Of a DNA stretch of 33,391 nt, positions 25,084 through 32,036 are shown piece after piece; the first letter of the stretch is position 1; each line of letters begins with the position of its first letter. A program made the position numbers and the translations under genes. The stretch spans positions 1 through 33,391 of the forward strand of contig CAJXZP010000046.1 of NCBI GenBank assembly GCA_913062955.1, read 5' to 3'. The notes below the pieces were generated by a model. That model was not told the origin of the DNA. It worked only from the letters and a program-made list of their open reading frames with translations, and searched no databases. The DNA comes from an uncultured Flavobacteriales bacterium (GTDB lineage Bacteria; Bacteroidota; Bacteroidia; Flavobacteriales_G; Salibacteraceae).

Positions 25084-27195
25084 ATGAATACCACCGTTTC
25101 TTACGATATACACAGTCCTCTAAAACAGTATTTTGGGTACGATTCGTTTCGTGATCCTCAAGAAAGTATTATCCAAAATGTACTGGATAAGAAGGATACT
25201 TTGGTAATTATGCCTACAGGAGGTGGTAAATCTATCTGTTTTCAAATTCCTGCAATGGTAATGGATGGCGTCACCATTGTAATTTCACCATTAATAGCCT
25301 TGATGAAAGATCAAGTGGATGGCTTACGCGCTAATGGGATTGAAGCCAACTATTATAATAGTAGTCAGGAAACTAGCGAACAAGAAAAAATAATAACCCA
25401 AGTGGTGAGCAGAGAGTTGAAACTACTCTATGTAGCGCCTGAGAGTTTGGCCTACCTATCCAATATTCTTTCCGAAACCTACGTGTCATGCATAGCTATT
25501 GATGAAGCACATTGTATATCTTCTTGGGGACACGATTTTAGACCGGGGTATCAGCAATTAGGATTCATTAAAAAATCGTTGCCCAATACTCCCATAATTG
25601 CCTTAACGGCTACTGCGGATAAAGCGACAAGGAAAGATATTTTAGATCAATTAAATATTCCCCTTGCCCATCAGTTTGTCGCCTCTTTTGATCGACCTAA
25701 TATTAGTTTGGAGGTACGTCCAGGTTTGGATCGAATGCATCAAATTACTCGATTTATTTCGACCAATAAAGAGGAATCTGGGATTGTATATTGTTTAAGT
25801 CGAAAAGCAACGGAACAAGTTGCAAAACGTTTAAAAACTGCTGGTTTTGATGCCGTGGCTTACCATGCTGGATTAAGTTTTGAAGAACGAACAAGCGTAC
25901 AAGAAGGGTTTGTGTATGACCGAACCAAAATTGTTTGTGCTACAGTGGCTTTCGGAATGGGGATCGATAAATCCAATGTACGTTGGGTGATTCATTACAA
26001 TATGCCTAAAAATATTGAAGGGTATTACCAGGAAATTGGTCGAGCGGGTCGGGATGGTTTACCCTCCAAAGCGATCCTTTTTCACAGTTATGCAGATGTT
26101 ATTCAATTACGAAAATTTGTAGAAGGAACTTCTAATGAGGAGGTTCAGATCGCTAAGTTAGAGCGAATGAAACAGTTTTCGGAAGCGACCTCTTGTAGAC
26201 GGAAAATTTTACTTAGTTATTTTGGAGAATCTCGTTTAGAGAACTGTGGCAATTGTGACGTGTGTAAAAACCCGCCTAAATTTATTGATGGAACGGTGCT
26301 CGCACAAAAAGCATTGTCAACCATGGCCCGAGTGCATCAAAAAGAGGCTATTGGTACACTCATAGATGTTTTGAGAGGTGCAAATAATAGCCATATTTTA
26401 GAGAAAGGCTTGAACCAAGTAAAAACATTTGGTATTGGAAAGGATGTTTCTTGGGCGCATTGGCAGCAATACATCATCCAAATGATGAATCAAGGATTGG
26501 CTGAATTAGCGTTTCATAAAAATAACGCCTTAGAGCTTACTCCTATTGCAGAACAGGTTCTTTTTAAAGGTCGAAAGGTGGAATTAACTCTCCCCATTGA
26601 CAAAGAGCAAAACAAAAAGAAAACAGTCCTTAAAAGAACAGCTTCGCCCGAAAAGAAATCAGGCTTATTTGAACATTTACGTTCCATTCGTTCATCCATT
26701 GCCAAGGAACAAGGTGTTCCAGCTTATTTGGTTTTTAGTGATGCCACCTTAAAGGAAATGGAAAAATATATACCTCGTACAGAATCCGAAATGTTGCAAA
26801 TAAGTGGCGTAGGTACTCGGAAAATGGAGGTCTATGGTGATCAGTTTATTGCGGAAATAATCCAATACATCAATCAGAACAAAGCCGCCAAAAAGGATAC
26901 GTTTATGGAAACCTATAAGCTCTATGCTCAGGGATTAAGTATAGATGAAATTTGCGAAAAACGTAACCTGAAATCGCCAACCGTGTTTTCCCATTTATCA
27001 AAGTTATACCTGGATGGAAAGAGTATTAATTTGAATCAATTTGTAGCTAATGATGAAATTATTCAAGTTAAAAATGCCAAAAATATATTGGGAAACCCAC
27101 CGCAATTAAAGGCCTATTTTGAATACTTTGATGAGGAATTATCTTATTCGAAAATAAGGGTAGCATTGACGATCATAGAAAAACAAGAGGGATAG
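25084..27195 (+). CDS. recQ: ATP-dependent DNA helicase RecQ
   Basis: 3'-5' helicase of recombination and replication repair, 703 residues. Walker A is MPTGGGKS with K49 and the DEAH box is at 140-143 (IDEAHCISSWGHDFRP). Motif VI lies in QEIGRAGRDG. A zinc-binding part of the RQC domain is present (C371 and the CGNCDVC cluster at about 388-395), and the HRDC domain (about 525-600) has ISGVGTRKMEVYGDQF. The C-terminus continues with a helix-turn-helix (about 605-700, LSIDEICEKRNLKSPTVFSHL) like the extra module seen in other Bacteroidota RecQ proteins. Everything needed for activity is present. A weak promoter box (TACTATTG, 25071-25078) lies just before ATG 25084, so the leader would be minimal or the gene is read from upstream. 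Confidence 0.95.
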   Translation: MNTTVSYDIHSPLKQYFGYDSFRDPQESIIQNVLDKKDTLVIMPTGGGKSICFQIPAMVMDGVTIVISPLIALMKDQVDGLRANGIEANYYNSSQETSEQEKIITQVVSRELKLLYVAPESLAYLSNILSETYVSCIAIDEAHCISSWGHDFRPGYQQLGFIKKSLPNTPIIALTATADKATRKDILDQLNIPLAHQFVASFDRPNISLEVRPGLDRMHQITRFISTNKEESGIVYCLSRKATEQVAKRLKTAGFDAVAYHAGLSFEERTSVQEGFVYDRTKIVCATVAFGMGIDKSNVRWVIHYNMPKNIEGYYQEIGRAGRDGLPSKAILFHSYADVIQLRKFVEGTSNEEVQIAKLERMKQFSEATSCRRKILLSYFGESRLENCGNCDVCKNPPKFIDGTVLAQKALSTMARVHQKEAIGTLIDVLRGANNSHILEKGLNQVKTFGIGKDVSWAHWQQYIIQMMNQGLAELAFHKNNALELTPIAEQVLFKGRKVELTLPIDKEQNKKKTVLKRTASPEKKSGLFEHLRSIRSSIAKEQGVPAYLVFSDATLKEMEKYIPRTESEMLQISGVGTRKMEVYGDQFIAEIIQYINQNKAAKKDTFMETYKLYAQGLSIDEICEKRNLKSPTVFSHLSKLYLDGKSINLNQFVANDEIIQVKNAKNILGNPPQLKAYFEYFDEELSYSKIRVALTIIEKQEG

Positions 27196-27357
27196 GTTCT
27201 ATTCCGTTATTTCCTATAGATAACGGGAAAGTAAAGATCGTTAATTGTTTTTTAGGTGCATTCGTGTATCATTTGGATAGGTAGTTCTATTCATTTTATG
27301 AAGAACAAAAAAAGAGTAGAGCAAGGATCAATAGATGAATATTTAGGAAATCAAAAA

Positions 27358-27831
27358 TTACTCATTCCAATTGGAGCTACATACCTCCAAGTTACCGGAA
27401 GGATCTTTCATCCATTCCACATGAACGTCCTCCGCAGCAAATAAAATCAATTGACCATCAATGATTTCAAAAATCTCAGGGTCGGTATTGGCCGTAACTC
27501 CTTTGGTAATAGCGTACACACAATAACCTCCAAAAATGGGGGCGTATTGTTCTGGATGACTATCAAATAGGTCTTTGTTTTCTGGAGAGGAAAAAAGCCA
27601 TTTGCCACCATGCCATTCAGAATATATATCGTCCTGGCCTGCTAGGGCTTTATTTTGAGTATGATAACTCACTGCATCGTATCCATTAATGACCACGTTA
27701 GAAAATAACCCCACATTCAAATCATCTTTATCCACCATACTTAGCGGGGCAATTCGTTCCATCTTTGCAAATCCAATAATAAGAATCACTAATACAAATA
27801 GGGTAATACCAATTAATTTTAAAGTTTTCAT
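27358..27831 (-). CDS. YHS-domain protein with N-terminal membrane anchor
   Basis: A 157-residue protein. One hydrophobic segment at the N-terminus (MKTLKLIGITLFVLVILIIG) anchors it to the membrane or acts as a signal. The YHS domain follows (about 45-105): INGYDAVSYHTQNKALAG, WLFSSPENKDLF, HPEQYAPIFGGYCVYAITKG, with the conserved Cys in GGYC. YHS domains bind metals or occur with metal-dependent redox enzymes. The frame continues upstream without a stop, but the ATG at 27831 is preferred because it directly precedes the hydrophobic segment. Divergent from the Crp/Fnr regulator, with 93 bases between, so it may be a target of that regulator. Confidence 0.85.
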   Translation of the reverse strand: MKTLKLIGITLFVLVILIIGFAKMERIAPLSMVDKDDLNVGLFSNVVINGYDAVSYHTQNKALAGQDDIYSEWHGGKWLFSSPENKDLFDSHPEQYAPIFGGYCVYAITKGVTANTDPEIFEIIDGQLILFAAEDVHVEWMKDPSGNLEVCSSNWNE

Positions 27832-27853
27832 TGCGTTGGTTATTAAGTCGCTA

Positions 27854-27865
27854 AATGTAAACATT
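27854..27865. promoter_or_regulatory. Inverted repeat in the divergent YHS/Crp intergenic region
   Basis: AATGT AA ACATT (27854-27865). On the minus strand it overlaps TACATTTA, a near -7 box for the YHS gene. It may be an operator of the neighbouring regulator. Confidence 0.35.
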
Positions 27866-27924
27866 CTTTCAAACAAAAGAAACATAGCTTTTTGTTATTA
27901 TTGTGATCAATTAACATTCACTAA

Positions 27925-28545
27925 ATGAAAATGGTCTTTACCAAACTGGATGAATTATACTCGGCTAGAGATATACTGAGGACATTCTTTCAAAACATTG
28001 GAATCCTTACGGATGCGGAAATTTCTGTTTTGTTGGAATTAACCACTTTATCCTATTTAAAAAAAGGGGCTTATTTTATTCGTGAAGAAGAAGTTTGTGA
28101 AGAATTGGTGTTTACGGTATCTGGGATGCTTCGATCGTATTTTACCAAGGATGATGGAGAAGAAATAACCTATTGTTTCACCTTACCTCATCATTTGATG
28201 ACCGCCTACAGCTCTTTTATAACGGGTAATCCTACTGTTGAAAGTATTCAGGCACTTACAGATACGGAATTATTGGTTATTAAGAAGTCCGATTTTGTTC
28301 GATTAACCCAGTCTAGTTCCAATTGGATTGTACTACAAAAATTCTTTGCCGAACAGCAATACATGGCCCTAGAACAGCGTATATTTTCCTATCAAAAAGA
28401 AAAGGCCAAGCAGCGGTATACCGATTTAGTGGGCCAAGAACCTGTGTTGCTACAACAAGTTTCTTTACAGCATTTGGCTTCTTTTTTGAATATTACTCCT
28501 CGTCATTTAGGAAGAATAAGAAAGGAAGTATTAAAGGGCGAATGA
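27925..28545 (+). CDS. Crp/Fnr-family transcriptional regulator
   Basis: A 206-residue protein. The cyclic-nucleotide-binding-like domain (about 30-130) begins LSYLKKGAYFIREEEVCEEL and contains the jelly-roll strand LVFTVSGMLRSYF. A long dimerisation helix (about 125-165) and a C-terminal helix-turn-helix (LQQVSLQHLASFLNITPRHLGRIRKEV) follow. The pattern of cysteines needed for an Fnr iron-sulfur cluster is absent, so direct oxygen sensing is unlikely; the phosphate-binding arginine of true cAMP receptors is also not evident. Such proteins are very common in Bacteroidota and their ligand is usually unknown. ATG 27925 or 27931 are both possible starts. Divergent from the YHS gene and followed by the quinone reductase. 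Confidence 0.9.
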   Translation: MKMVFTKLDELYSARDILRTFFQNIGILTDAEISVLLELTTLSYLKKGAYFIREEEVCEELVFTVSGMLRSYFTKDDGEEITYCFTLPHHLMTAYSSFITGNPTVESIQALTDTELLVIKKSDFVRLTQSSSNWIVLQKFFAEQQYMALEQRIFSYQKEKAKQRYTDLVGQEPVLLQQVSLQHLASFLNITPRHLGRIRKEVLKGE

Positions 28546-28580
28546 GACAATTGTCTTCGTTAGACTTCAAACCCACATTT

Positions 28581-28588
28581 TACTTTTG
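28581..28588 (+). promoter_or_regulatory. TAnnTTTG promoter for the quinone reductase gene
   Basis: TACTTTTG is a perfect -7 box. Start of transcription is expected near 28594, about 20 bases before ATG 28614. Confidence 0.6.
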
Positions 28589-28613
28589 GATTCTAATTTA
28601 TGAATATCAAAAG

Positions 28614-29192
28614 ATGAAAAATATATTAATTATTAATGGGCACCCCAATAGAGAAAGTTACAATTTTGGATTGGCAAAGGCGTATAAGGAAGGCGCTGAG
28701 AAAACAGGCTTTGCGATTTCGGAAATTGTAATTGCGGATTTAACCTTTAATCCCAATCTTCAATTTGGGTATCAAAAAAGAACAGAATTAGAACCCGATT
28801 TGTTAGTGGCTTGGGAAAAAATTCAAAAGGCGGATCATTTGGTATGGGTGCATCCCGTTTGGTGGGGAGGCTTGCCTGCTATGATGAAAGGATTTATTGA
28901 CCGATTATTTTTACCTGGATTTACTTTTCAACTGCAACCAGACTCTTTGAGGTGGGAAAAATTACTGACGGGTAAAACGGCACGAATCATTACTACAATG
29001 GATCAACCCGGATGGTATTACCGCTGGTTTAATCACCAACCTAGTGTGCATCAATTAAAAAAAGGAACCCTCGAGTTTTGTGGGGTCAAGCCAGTAAAAG
29101 TCAGTTATGTGGGTGTCGTCAAAACCTCCAAGGAAACACAAAGAGGAAAGTGGTTGAAAGAATCCTACCAATTAGGATTGAACGGGAAATAA
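28614..29192 (+). CDS. Flavodoxin-fold NAD(P)H:quinone oxidoreductase
   Basis: A 192-residue FMN/FAD-binding reductase of the NQO/MdaB type (flavodoxin-like fold). It opens MKNILIINGHPNRESYN, the phosphate-binding loop of the family. The flavin-ring motif VHPVWWGGLPAMMKGFIDRL is intact, as is the substrate-side stretch FLPGFTFQLQPD, followed by LLTGKTARIITTMDQPGWYYRW. It catalyses two-electron reduction of quinones or nitro compounds, protecting against redox cycling. The frame runs back to 28323, but that part is a shadow of the regulator gene; ATG 28614 is correct and has its own promoter. The next small ORF begins one base after its stop. Confidence 0.93.
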   Translation: MKNILIINGHPNRESYNFGLAKAYKEGAEKTGFAISEIVIADLTFNPNLQFGYQKRTELEPDLLVAWEKIQKADHLVWVHPVWWGGLPAMMKGFIDRLFLPGFTFQLQPDSLRWEKLLTGKTARIITTMDQPGWYYRWFNHQPSVHQLKKGTLEFCGVKPVKVSYVGVVKTSKETQRGKWLKESYQLGLNGK

Positions 29193-29193
29193 A

Positions 29194-29289
29194 ATGAATA
29201 AGAAGGAGTTGGAAAAAATATTTTCATCTTATTTAAATAAAAGTAGGTTAGTTTTAAAAACTAAATCTAATTTTGCGGCAACATTATGA
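29194..29289 (+). CDS. Small ORF A (31 codons), coupled to the reductase gene, doubtful
   Basis: ATG 29194 lies one base after the reductase stop and reads MNKKELEKIFSSYLNKSRL... to TGA 29289. Its stop overlaps the next start in the sequence ATGA. The chain of coupled ORFs supports translation, but a run of 31 codons is easily chance. A promoter for the following ORF lies within it. Confidence 0.25.
   Translation: MNKKELEKIFSSYLNKSRLVLKTKSNFAATL
29248..29275 (+). promoter_or_regulatory. TAnnTTTG promoter with 17-bp palindrome
   Basis: TAATTTTG (29268-29275) is a perfect -7 box. The perfect 17-base palindrome TTAGTTTTAAAAACTAA (29248-29264) occupies the -33 region, ending three bases before the -7 box. 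Transcription would begin near 29281, five bases before the ORF at 29286. Confidence 0.6.
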
Positions 29290-29348
29290 AACTAAAGAAT
29301 CAAAATAAGTTTATGCATAGATCGTATTGGAGACAATATCGAGGGTAG
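29286..29348 (+). CDS. Small ORF B, possible leader peptide of 20 residues
   Basis: Reads MKLKNQNKFM and then HRSYWRQYRG, followed by TAG 29348. It starts nearly at the predicted transcript end and is followed by a strong terminator 25 bases after its stop. The C-terminal half carries three Arg codons (AGA, AGA, CGA), one Trp and two Tyr. Position and size fit a leader peptide controlling the terminator behind it. I do not recognise the sequence. Confidence 0.4.
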   Translation: MKLKNQNKFMHRSYWRQYRG

Positions 29349-29373
29349 AAACGTATAAATAAAACTTTTATTA

Positions 29374-29409
29374 AAGGCGTTCTTCTACCAAGTTGAACGC
29401 CTTTTTTTT
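29374..29409 (+). terminator. Intrinsic terminator 1 in the yitT leader
   Basis: Perfect 9-bp stem (AAGGCGTTC 29374-29382 with GAACGCCTT 29395-29403), 12-base loop, then T8. Confidence 0.93.
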
Positions 29410-29430
29410 GAACTATAAATAACAATTAGT

Positions 29431-29547
29431 ATGAATACACATTCCAATAAACAGATGAGTAAACCAATTTCGAATCATTTTATGAGGATGAATATGTGGT
29501 TTAATGAGATGCAATATAGATGTGCGCTAATTTGTCAAAGTGAATAG
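29431..29547 (+). CDS. Small ORF C, methionine-rich, possible leader peptide of 38 residues
   Basis: ATG 29431 to TAG 29547. It has six methionines, four of them in the ten residues FMRMNMWFNE plus the following M. No promoter box lies between terminator 1 and this ORF, so it depends on read-through of terminator 1 or an unseen start. The second terminator begins 21 bases after its stop. Unknown family; it may be a leader peptide or chance. Confidence 0.35.
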   Translation: MNTHSNKQMSKPISNHFMRMNMWFNEMQYRCALICQSE

Positions 29548-29568
29548 TTCAATGAATAATAAAATTGA

Positions 29569-29608
29569 AAAGTCCCTTTGGTTTAAATAATCAAAGGGAC
29601 TTTTTTTT
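29569..29608 (+). terminator. Intrinsic terminator 2, directly before the yitT start codon
   Basis: Perfect 12-bp stem (AAAGTCCCTTTG 29569-29580 with CAAAGGGACTTT 29592-29603), 11-base loop, T8 ending at 29608. Only 12 bases separate it from ATG 29621. Confidence 0.95.
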
Positions 29609-29620
29609 GGAATACAAAAA

Positions 29621-30475
29621 ATGAAGAATTTAACGTTAAAGTATAGTACTCCTCTGAGTTACCTCTCCGCTGTTAGGAGTTATAGTGAGGTGTTGTTGGG
29701 ATCATTAATACTCGCCATTGGTTATGTCGTATTCATTGTGCCTCACCATATTGTTCCGGGTGGTATTTTTGGGTTGAGTATAGTTATTAATGAGTTGGGT
29801 GGTTTGTCAATTGGAATGATCGCCTTGATTATTAATATCCCCCTATTACTTATTGGAAGTAAAATTTTGGGGAGATCTACGGGGTTTAAAACGGCATTTT
29901 CAATGGTTACCGTAAGTGTTTTAGTGGACGGGTTTACGCTTTTTACTTCGGGTAAAATATATGTTTCCGATGTATTGGTTTCTTCCATATTTGGAGGGAT
30001 ATTAATAGGGGTAGCCGTGTTTATTGTGATGAAGGCGGGGGCCACCACGGGTGGAAATGATATTCTAGTACGAATCATTTCTCGGAAGGTAAACTTACCT
30101 TACACTTCTTTGATATTGATTGTGGATGGAATAGTGGTGTTATTAGGGGTGCTGGTTTTTGGTGACTTTACATTGGCTGCCTATTGTGTAATTGCCATTG
30201 TTTCGATCAGTAAAACCATTGAACACTTTTTAAAAAAGAGTAAACAGAATAAGACGCTATTGATTTTTTCTAAAGCAAATGAGGATATTAAAGAAGTTCT
30301 ATGGAATAATCAGGGGATTAAAGAAGGGCTAATTCGCTTTATTCATCAAGATTCTCAAGAGAAAATGGTATTGGTAACTCGTGATAATAACCATGTAAAT
30401 CTAATAGAACAAATGATTTACGAGGTAGATCCGGATGCCCAAATTTCTATTTTGGAATCGCATTACCGATTGTGA
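29621..30475 (+). CDS. YitT-family membrane protein
   Basis: A 284-residue protein with five to six hydrophobic segments (about residues 22-200), then a soluble C-terminal domain (about 215-284, TLLIFSKANEDIKEVLWNN ... ISILESHYRL), the usual DUF161 plus DUF2179 layout. Family motifs visible are GYVVFIVPHHIVPGGIFGLS near helix 1-2 and the glycine-rich MKAGATTGGNDILVRIIS. The biochemical function of the family is not established; transport is assumed. ATG 29621 fits the family's N-terminus. No promoter fits between the preceding terminator and this start, so expression must need read-through of one or two perfect terminators, which suggests regulation by attenuation. Confidence 0.9.
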   Translation: MKNLTLKYSTPLSYLSAVRSYSEVLLGSLILAIGYVVFIVPHHIVPGGIFGLSIVINELGGLSIGMIALIINIPLLLIGSKILGRSTGFKTAFSMVTVSVLVDGFTLFTSGKIYVSDVLVSSIFGGILIGVAVFIVMKAGATTGGNDILVRIISRKVNLPYTSLILIVDGIVVLLGVLVFGDFTLAAYCVIAIVSISKTIEHFLKKSKQNKTLLIFSKANEDIKEVLWNNQGIKEGLIRFIHQDSQEKMVLVTRDNNHVNLIEQMIYEVDPDAQISILESHYRL

Positions 30476-30526
30476 TTTTTTAAGAATACTTTTTGTGATA
30501 TAGGTCTCCAAAGTTGAACAGATAGC

Positions 30527-30534
30527 TACCTTTG
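30527..30534 (+). promoter_or_regulatory. TAnnTTTG promoter for the small export protein
   Basis: TACCTTTG is a perfect -7 box with no well-spaced TTG. It overlaps the TTG codon at 30532 that opens the reading frame, which argues for ATG 30568 as the start. Confidence 0.45.
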
Positions 30535-30567
30535 GGTCATTTTTGGTTCCGATTAACTATTTGGTGT

Positions 30568-31023
30568 ATGCTTATTGATTTAATTACCGTTTTCATAATT
30601 AGTATTTCTCCCTTTGGAGAAGCAAGAGTAGGCATCCCTTATGGGGTAATGAATGGGGTTCCTGTTTTATGGAGTTTCATGATAGGTTGGATAGCCAACC
30701 TGTTGATTTTCCCATTGTTTTATAAGGGTATTACTCTTATGAATCAAACTTTTTGGAAATACCGGAGCTATAAAAAGAGCGCAATTTTTTTGTCAAAAAG
30801 AGCCAAGAGTAAAACCCAATCAAGCATTGAAAAATATGGCGCGTGGGGATTAATGGTTTTTGTGATGATTCCCCTTCCAATTACCGGTGCCTATATTGGT
30901 ACCATAGCGGCTTATATTTTGAAAATGAATAGTAAAACCGCTCTTGTAGCTGTGACCATAGGTGTCACTATCTCTAGTTTATTGGTGGGTTCAGCCCTGT
31001 ATTTTGGTTTTTCTACCAACTAG
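30568..31023 (+). CDS. Putative small multidrug export family membrane protein
   Basis: A 151-residue inner-membrane protein with four hydrophobic segments. It carries the family's signature N-terminus (ISPFGEARVGIPYGVMNGVP) and, before the third helix, KYGAWGLMVFVMIPLPITGA. The label comes from the Pfam group Sm_multidrug_ex; drug export has not been shown for most members, so the substrate is unknown. The frame opens at TTG 30532 but that codon lies within the promoter box, so MLIDLITVF at 30568 is chosen. It is the second membrane gene after yitT; whether they are co-transcribed is unclear. Confidence 0.8.
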   Translation: MLIDLITVFIISISPFGEARVGIPYGVMNGVPVLWSFMIGWIANLLIFPLFYKGITLMNQTFWKYRSYKKSAIFLSKRAKSKTQSSIEKYGAWGLMVFVMIPLPITGAYIGTIAAYILKMNSKTALVAVTIGVTISSLLVGSALYFGFSTN

Positions 31024-31120
31024 TCCATACCCTTAGGTTCTTTTGAATTTTTTTTTTTTAACTGTTACTTGTAGGTCTTTTTTGTCCAATTTATACCATT
31101 ATCTTCCTTTTTATAACCTT

Positions 31121-31149
31121 TTGAAACCTACTAACCCAAGGTAGTTTTG
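31121..31149 (+). promoter_or_regulatory. Full Bacteroidota promoter for the pirin genes
   Basis: TTG (31121-31123, within TTTTG) is followed after 18 bases by TAGTTTTG (31142-31149). Both elements are perfect and well spaced. Transcription should start near 31155. Confidence 0.75.
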
Positions 31150-31169
31150 CTTCGTAAAATTATTTGAAT

Positions 31170-32021
31170 ATGATACGAACTATTAATACCATCACCGGAC
31201 ATTCCAGAATTGATGGAGTTGTACCGGGCGTACGTGGTCAACGTGCGTTCCCCAATAGAGAATTAAGAACTTTAGATCCTTTTGTGATGTTAGACCATAT
31301 TGGTCCGCAACATTTGGGTACGGAATATTATGTAGATGGAAGTAATTCTTCTCATCCGCATCGTGGTTTTGAAACCCTTACCTTTATGTTTGATGGGCAA
31401 ATGAAACATGTGGATTCACTTGGGAATAAAGCGGAATTGAAAACGGGAGATGTTCAACGCATGAATGCTGGGCGAGGTATTCAGCATGGGGGTGACTTTT
31501 TGAGTGACCCTTCTACCGGAAATTTTCATGAAGTGCAGCTTTGGGTAAATGCACCCGCTAACGAAAAAATGAGCGAACCTAATATTCACAATGTCAAAAG
31601 CCATGAATTTCCAATGGTTACCCAACAAAATCAATCTATTCGTGTCATTTGTGGTAAGTTACTAGGGGTGCAAGGTCCTATGGAAACTTTGGCTACTACT
31701 CAAATCGCACATGTCATTAGTGAAGCCAAAGGGAAGGTGAAAATTACCGGCTTAACCAACTCTAATAATGTAGGTGCCTATGTTTTAAAGGGAAGTTACA
31801 GTATGGATGGAACGCAATTTTCCCAAGGAGAAATGGTGGTATTTAATAAAGATGGTGACGAATTGGAATTGAAAGCAGCGTATGCAGGAGAATTGTTAGT
31901 GATTTCTGGAAAACCGTTAAACCAACCAGTCGTTATGGGAGGGCCTTTTGTGATGAATACCCAAGATGAAATTGAGCAAGCGTATCAAGATTTTGACAAG
32001 GGGTTATTTGGGACCATTTAA
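31170..32021 (+). CDS. Pirin-family protein 1, one metal ligand replaced
   Basis: A 283-residue bicupin of the pirin family; characterised members are iron-dependent quercetin dioxygenases or redox-sensitive regulators. N-terminal domain motifs: DPFVMLDHIGPQ, then SHPHRGFETLTFMFDG with H62 and H64, and RMNAGRGIQHGGDF with H106. In human pirin the ligands are H56, H58, H101 and E103; here the position of the glutamate is a glycine (HGG), so metal binding or catalysis may differ. The C-terminal cupin (about 165-283) lacks ligands, as usual. The frame opens at a TTG (31164); ATG 31170 is preferred. It leads a probable two-gene transcript, 15 bases before the second pirin. Confidence 0.9.
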   Translation: MIRTINTITGHSRIDGVVPGVRGQRAFPNRELRTLDPFVMLDHIGPQHLGTEYYVDGSNSSHPHRGFETLTFMFDGQMKHVDSLGNKAELKTGDVQRMNAGRGIQHGGDFLSDPSTGNFHEVQLWVNAPANEKMSEPNIHNVKSHEFPMVTQQNQSIRVICGKLLGVQGPMETLATTQIAHVISEAKGKVKITGLTNSNNVGAYVLKGSYSMDGTQFSQGEMVVFNKDGDELELKAAYAGELLVISGKPLNQPVVMGGPFVMNTQDEIEQAYQDFDKGLFGTI

Positions 32022-32024
32022 TAA

Positions 32025-32030
32025 GGGAGG
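32025..32030 (+). promoter_or_regulatory. Strong Shine-Dalgarno before a TTG start
   Basis: GGGAGG stands six bases before TTG 32037. Such sites are rare in this window and here help to decide an unusual start codon. Confidence 0.6.
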
Positions 32031-32036
32031 AACAAA

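Noticed and set aside
27204-27226. Hairpin after recQ
   Set aside because: A 7-bp stem (CCGTTAT/ATAACGG) but no T-tract on either side, so not called a terminator.
27256-27444. 62-codon plus-strand frame after recQ
   Set aside because: It overlaps the end of the YHS gene and lacks an ATG at a sensible place relative to any signal.
28323-28613. N-terminal extension of the quinone reductase frame
   Set aside because: It lies in another frame of the Crp/Fnr gene; the flavodoxin fold and promoter fix the start at 28614.
29286-29608. Known riboswitch or T-box in the yitT leader
   Set aside because: No T-box, SAM, TPP or cobalamin core motif could be recognised; the leader-peptide reading fits better.
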